A program made the position numbers and the translations under genes. A DNA stretch of 7,661 nucleotides. It comes from an uncultured Clostridia bacterium (GTDB lineage: Bacteria; Bacillota; Clostridia; Oscillospirales; QAKW01). The stretch is from positions 1-7,661 of the forward strand of contig CALXGU010000071.1 in assembly GCA_944387905.1 (NCBI GenBank), given 5' to 3'. This document shows positions 6,180-7,661 of this stretch, one piece after another; position 1 is the first letter of the stretch; every line of letters begins with the position of its first letter. The notes under the pieces were generated by a model, which searched no databases, was not told where the DNA came from, and worked only from the letters and a program-made list of their open reading frames with translations.

Positions 6180-6890
6180 ATGTCGCAGGATTATATAGCA
6201 AATTTACTGGGTGATTGGTCAATACAGCTGACCACCGGATCTATTATTTTCCGTATTGCTCTGTCCGTTTTTTTAGCGGCTATTGTCGGATGTGAGCGTT
6301 CCGGCAAAAGGCATTCCGCCGGGCTGAGAACATTTATGATAATTTCACTTGCGTCTACCGTTGCAGCCGTAATTCAGACGGCCGGAGGTTTTAACGATTT
6401 ATGGATAACAGCTGCTGTTATTATTGGATCGGCAATGGTTTCAGGTCATTCAGTATTTTTCAGTTCAAAAGGACATATTAAAGGATTAACTACTCTGGCC
6501 GGTCTCTGGTCATGCAGCATTATAGGTTTAGCCATCGGCATGGGCATGTACACAACAGCCATTGCGGCATATGCCGCTTTGCTCTGCTGCCTGTCTATTT
6601 TCCCTATGTTTGAAAAATATCTGAAAGATAAATCAAATCATTTTGAAGTGCATTTAGAACTTAAAAATAAAAACGATTTAAATTATTTTACAACTACGAT
6701 AAGACGGCTCGGCATGCGCATTGACGATATAGAACTCAATCCCGCTTACCTGAATTCCGGTCTGAGCGTCTATACAGTTTCATTTACAATAAGCAGCAGT
6801 GAATTAAAAAAATATAAAAAACACAGTGAAATAATAGATGCCCTGAGCACTCTTGAATATATTTCTTTTATCGAAGAAATAGGTCAGTAA
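6180..6890 (+). CDS. MgtC/SapB-family membrane protein
   Basis: This 236-residue protein has an N-terminal membrane domain of about five helices (20-145) and a soluble C-terminal domain of about 90 residues with an ACT-like alternation of strands and helices (152-236). The membrane part has the family hallmark GCERSGKRHSAGLRT (37-51) and KGLTTLAGLW (101-110) followed by GLAIGMGMY. The usual GFLGAG segment between them is replaced by VSGHSVFFSSKG (88-98), so this is a divergent MgtC branch. MgtC proteins act in adaptation to low Mg2+ and in membrane energetics, in some cases through the F-ATPase; they are not established transporters. The start is ATG 6180, two bases after the antiporter stop. 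Its place with the antiporter suggests a shared role in ion or proton homeostasis. Confidence 0.88.
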   Translation: MSQDYIANLLGDWSIQLTTGSIIFRIALSVFLAAIVGCERSGKRHSAGLRTFMIISLASTVAAVIQTAGGFNDLWITAAVIIGSAMVSGHSVFFSSKGHIKGLTTLAGLWSCSIIGLAIGMGMYTTAIAAYAALLCCLSIFPMFEKYLKDKSNHFEVHLELKNKNDLNYFTTTIRRLGMRIDDIELNPAYLNSGLSVYTVSFTISSSELKKYKKHSEIIDALSTLEYISFIEEIGQ

Positions 6891-7047
6891 TTTCTTGACC
6901 TCATATTGCACAAATATTTTCGTGATCTAATTTACAAGTAAAAATCAAAACATTTTATTATAAGTAAAATAATTGACTGTCCTTTAATAATTTAAATATT
7001 TATGTAAAAAATATTTAAAATGAATCAATAAAGGACTTGGTGATATT
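6891..7047 (+). promoter_or_regulatory. AT-rich spacer with candidate promoters for the PF06541-type gene
   Basis: I see no stable hairpin with a T run here, so the MgtC transcript may read on. Two sigma-A-like candidates exist. TTTACA (6931-6936) and TATTAT (6956-6961) are 19 bases apart, which is long. TTGACT (6973-6978) has only a poor -10, TATTTA (6997-7002), at 18 bases. Neither is convincing. Confidence 0.3.
7039..7044 (+). promoter_or_regulatory. Ribosome binding site supporting the TTG start at 7048
   Basis: GGTGAT pairs with the 5' part of the 16S anti-Shine-Dalgarno tail and lies 3 bases before the TTG. AAGGA (7031-7035) further upstream may help. Confidence 0.55.
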
Positions 7048-7539
7048 TTGCTTGAACTGACATATTTATTCTGTATATATTCCGTACTCGGCTGGGTAGT
7101 GGAAGTCGTATATTTTTTTATAAAAACAAAGAAATTCCACAAACGCGGGATACTGCGAGGCGCATACTGCCCTCTTTACGGCTTTTCTCTGGCATGCTGT
7201 ACGGCTCTGACATATGATATTATTAATAATTTATTTTTTACTTTTCTTGTATGCACGTTGATATGCACTGCATTTGAACTGGTGACCGGTATTGTGTTTG
7301 ACAAATTGCTGAAACGTAAAATGTGGGATTATTCTGGATTAAAATATAATTTCGGCGGATATATATGCATAAGCTTTGCTCTTATATGGGGTATTACCGC
7401 AGCGATTTGCGTAAAATACTTAAATCCTTTGCTCCTGATGCAAACCAATGCTGCAGAAACAGTATTAAAAAGCATATTCAGCGCAGTCATCATTGTTTTG
7501 ATGCTGACTGATATGTTCAGTTTTATCAAATCAAAATAA
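7048..7539 (+). CDS. PF06541-type membrane protein ('putative ABC transporter permease', CmpB family)
   Basis: This 163-residue membrane protein matches the PF06541 family, common in Clostridia. Key features in order are YSVLGWVVEVVYF (11-23), the KRGILRGAYCPLYGF block (32-46), FELVTGIVFDKLL (76-88), MWDYS (92-96), NFGGYICI (101-108) and WGI (114-116). These parallel the family's GW-E, RG-L-GPxCPIYG, LE--TG and WDYS--xfNxxGRI pattern. Hydrophobic segments lie at about 5-24, 42-57, 62-81, 103-122 and 140-158. The family name rests on weak links to ABC permeases; no ATPase or binding protein is nearby and the real function is unknown. The start is TTG, with GGTGAT just upstream and no other in-frame candidate close by. 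It lies 157 bases after the MgtC homologue and could be a separate unit. Confidence 0.85.
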   Translation: MLELTYLFCIYSVLGWVVEVVYFFIKTKKFHKRGILRGAYCPLYGFSLACCTALTYDIINNLFFTFLVCTLICTAFELVTGIVFDKLLKRKMWDYSGLKYNFGGYICISFALIWGITAAICVKYLNPLLLMQTNAAETVLKSIFSAVIIVLMLTDMFSFIKSK

Positions 7540-7552
7540 ATAAAAAACACAA

Positions 7553-7580
7553 AAGCCGCGCATCATAAGATGCGCGGCTT
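7553..7580 (-). terminator. Intrinsic terminator of the tRNA-Val transcript
   Basis: A perfect 12-bp inverted repeat (AAGCCGCGCATC at 7553-7564, complement at 7569-7580) has a 4-base loop. On the minus strand it is followed by TTTTGTGTTTTTTA, a good T-rich run, five bases past the tRNA CCA end. On the plus strand it is followed by ACCGCTGG, so it is a weaker stop for the gene ending at 7539. Confidence 0.88.
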
Positions 7581-7585
7581 ACCGC

Positions 7586-7661
7586 TGGTGGAAGTTAACG
7601 GGCTCGAACCGCTGACCCTCTGCTTGTAAGGCAGATGCTCTCCCAGCTGAGCTAAACTTCC
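7586..7661 (-). tRNA. tRNA-Val (anticodon UAC)
   Basis: A complete 76-base cloverleaf is read on the minus strand. The acceptor stem is GGAAGTT/AACTTCC, the D arm GCTC/GAGC, and the anticodon stem TCTGC/GCAGA with loop CTTACAA, giving anticodon TAC (reads GUA and other Val codons). The T arm AGCGG/CCGTT has loop TTCGAGC. The A discriminator and CCA are encoded in the DNA. The 5' end coincides with the window edge, so other tRNA genes may lie just upstream. Confidence 0.97.

Noticed and set aside
7329..7550. Minus-strand frame of 73 codons under the PF06541-type gene
   Set aside because: It is antisense to a conserved family protein, and its upstream side has no start signals.
1..7661. Mobile elements, CRISPR arrays, riboswitches, phage or defence genes
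   Set aside because: No direct-repeat arrays, transposase or integrase frames, recognisable aptamers or defence domains were seen; leaders are too short for riboswitches.

Overview
The window looks like a chromosomal segment from a low-GC, endospore-forming Firmicute, most likely a member of the Clostridia. The reasons are a compact spoVAC-spoVAD-spoVAE cluster with no other spoVA genes beside it, AT-rich intergenic DNA, strong AGGAGG-type ribosome binding sites and three TTG starts. No insertion sequence, CRISPR array, prophage gene or broken gene was seen. No gene-free stretch exceeds about 200 bases.

Layout. (1) Positions 1-849, minus strand: a GtrA-family membrane protein whose stop overlaps (TTGA) the TTG start of a P-type cation ATPase that runs off the left edge. 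(2) 1001-1171, plus strand: a 56-residue glycine-rich membrane protein behind a good ribosome binding site and a sigma-G-like promoter. It is divergent from the GtrA gene. (3) 1219-1256: a perfect 16-bp bidirectional terminator separating the small gene from the spoVA genes. (4) 1255-3075, minus strand: spoVAC, spoVAD and spoVAE, which form the channel and binding machinery for dipicolinic acid in the spore inner membrane. (5) 3167-3215: terminator of a LysR-type regulator gene (3247-4146, minus strand). (6) 4259-6890, plus strand, divergent from the regulator: an unrecognised membrane protein, a CPA-type cation/proton antiporter and an MgtC/SapB-family membrane protein, with overlapping or 2-base junctions, so certainly one transcript. 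(7) 7048-7539, plus strand: a PF06541-type ('putative ABC transporter permease', CmpB) small membrane protein. (8) 7586-7661, minus strand: tRNA-Val(UAC) with encoded CCA, and its terminator at 7553-7580.

Two themes stand out. The first is sporulation: spoVACDE faces a small uncharacterised gene, and both transcription units can be given similar forespore (sigma-G) promoter candidates at nearly the same distance from the start codon. The second is ion and membrane homeostasis: a LysR regulator divergently paired with an operon joining an unknown membrane protein, an antiporter with an Asp-Asp ion-binding motif and an MgtC homologue. The specific ion and the LysR inducer cannot be read from the sequence. 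Nothing here is a clearly new defence or mobile system. The best candidates for novelty are the small sigma-G-linked protein and the LysR/antiporter/MgtC operon with its orphan first gene.
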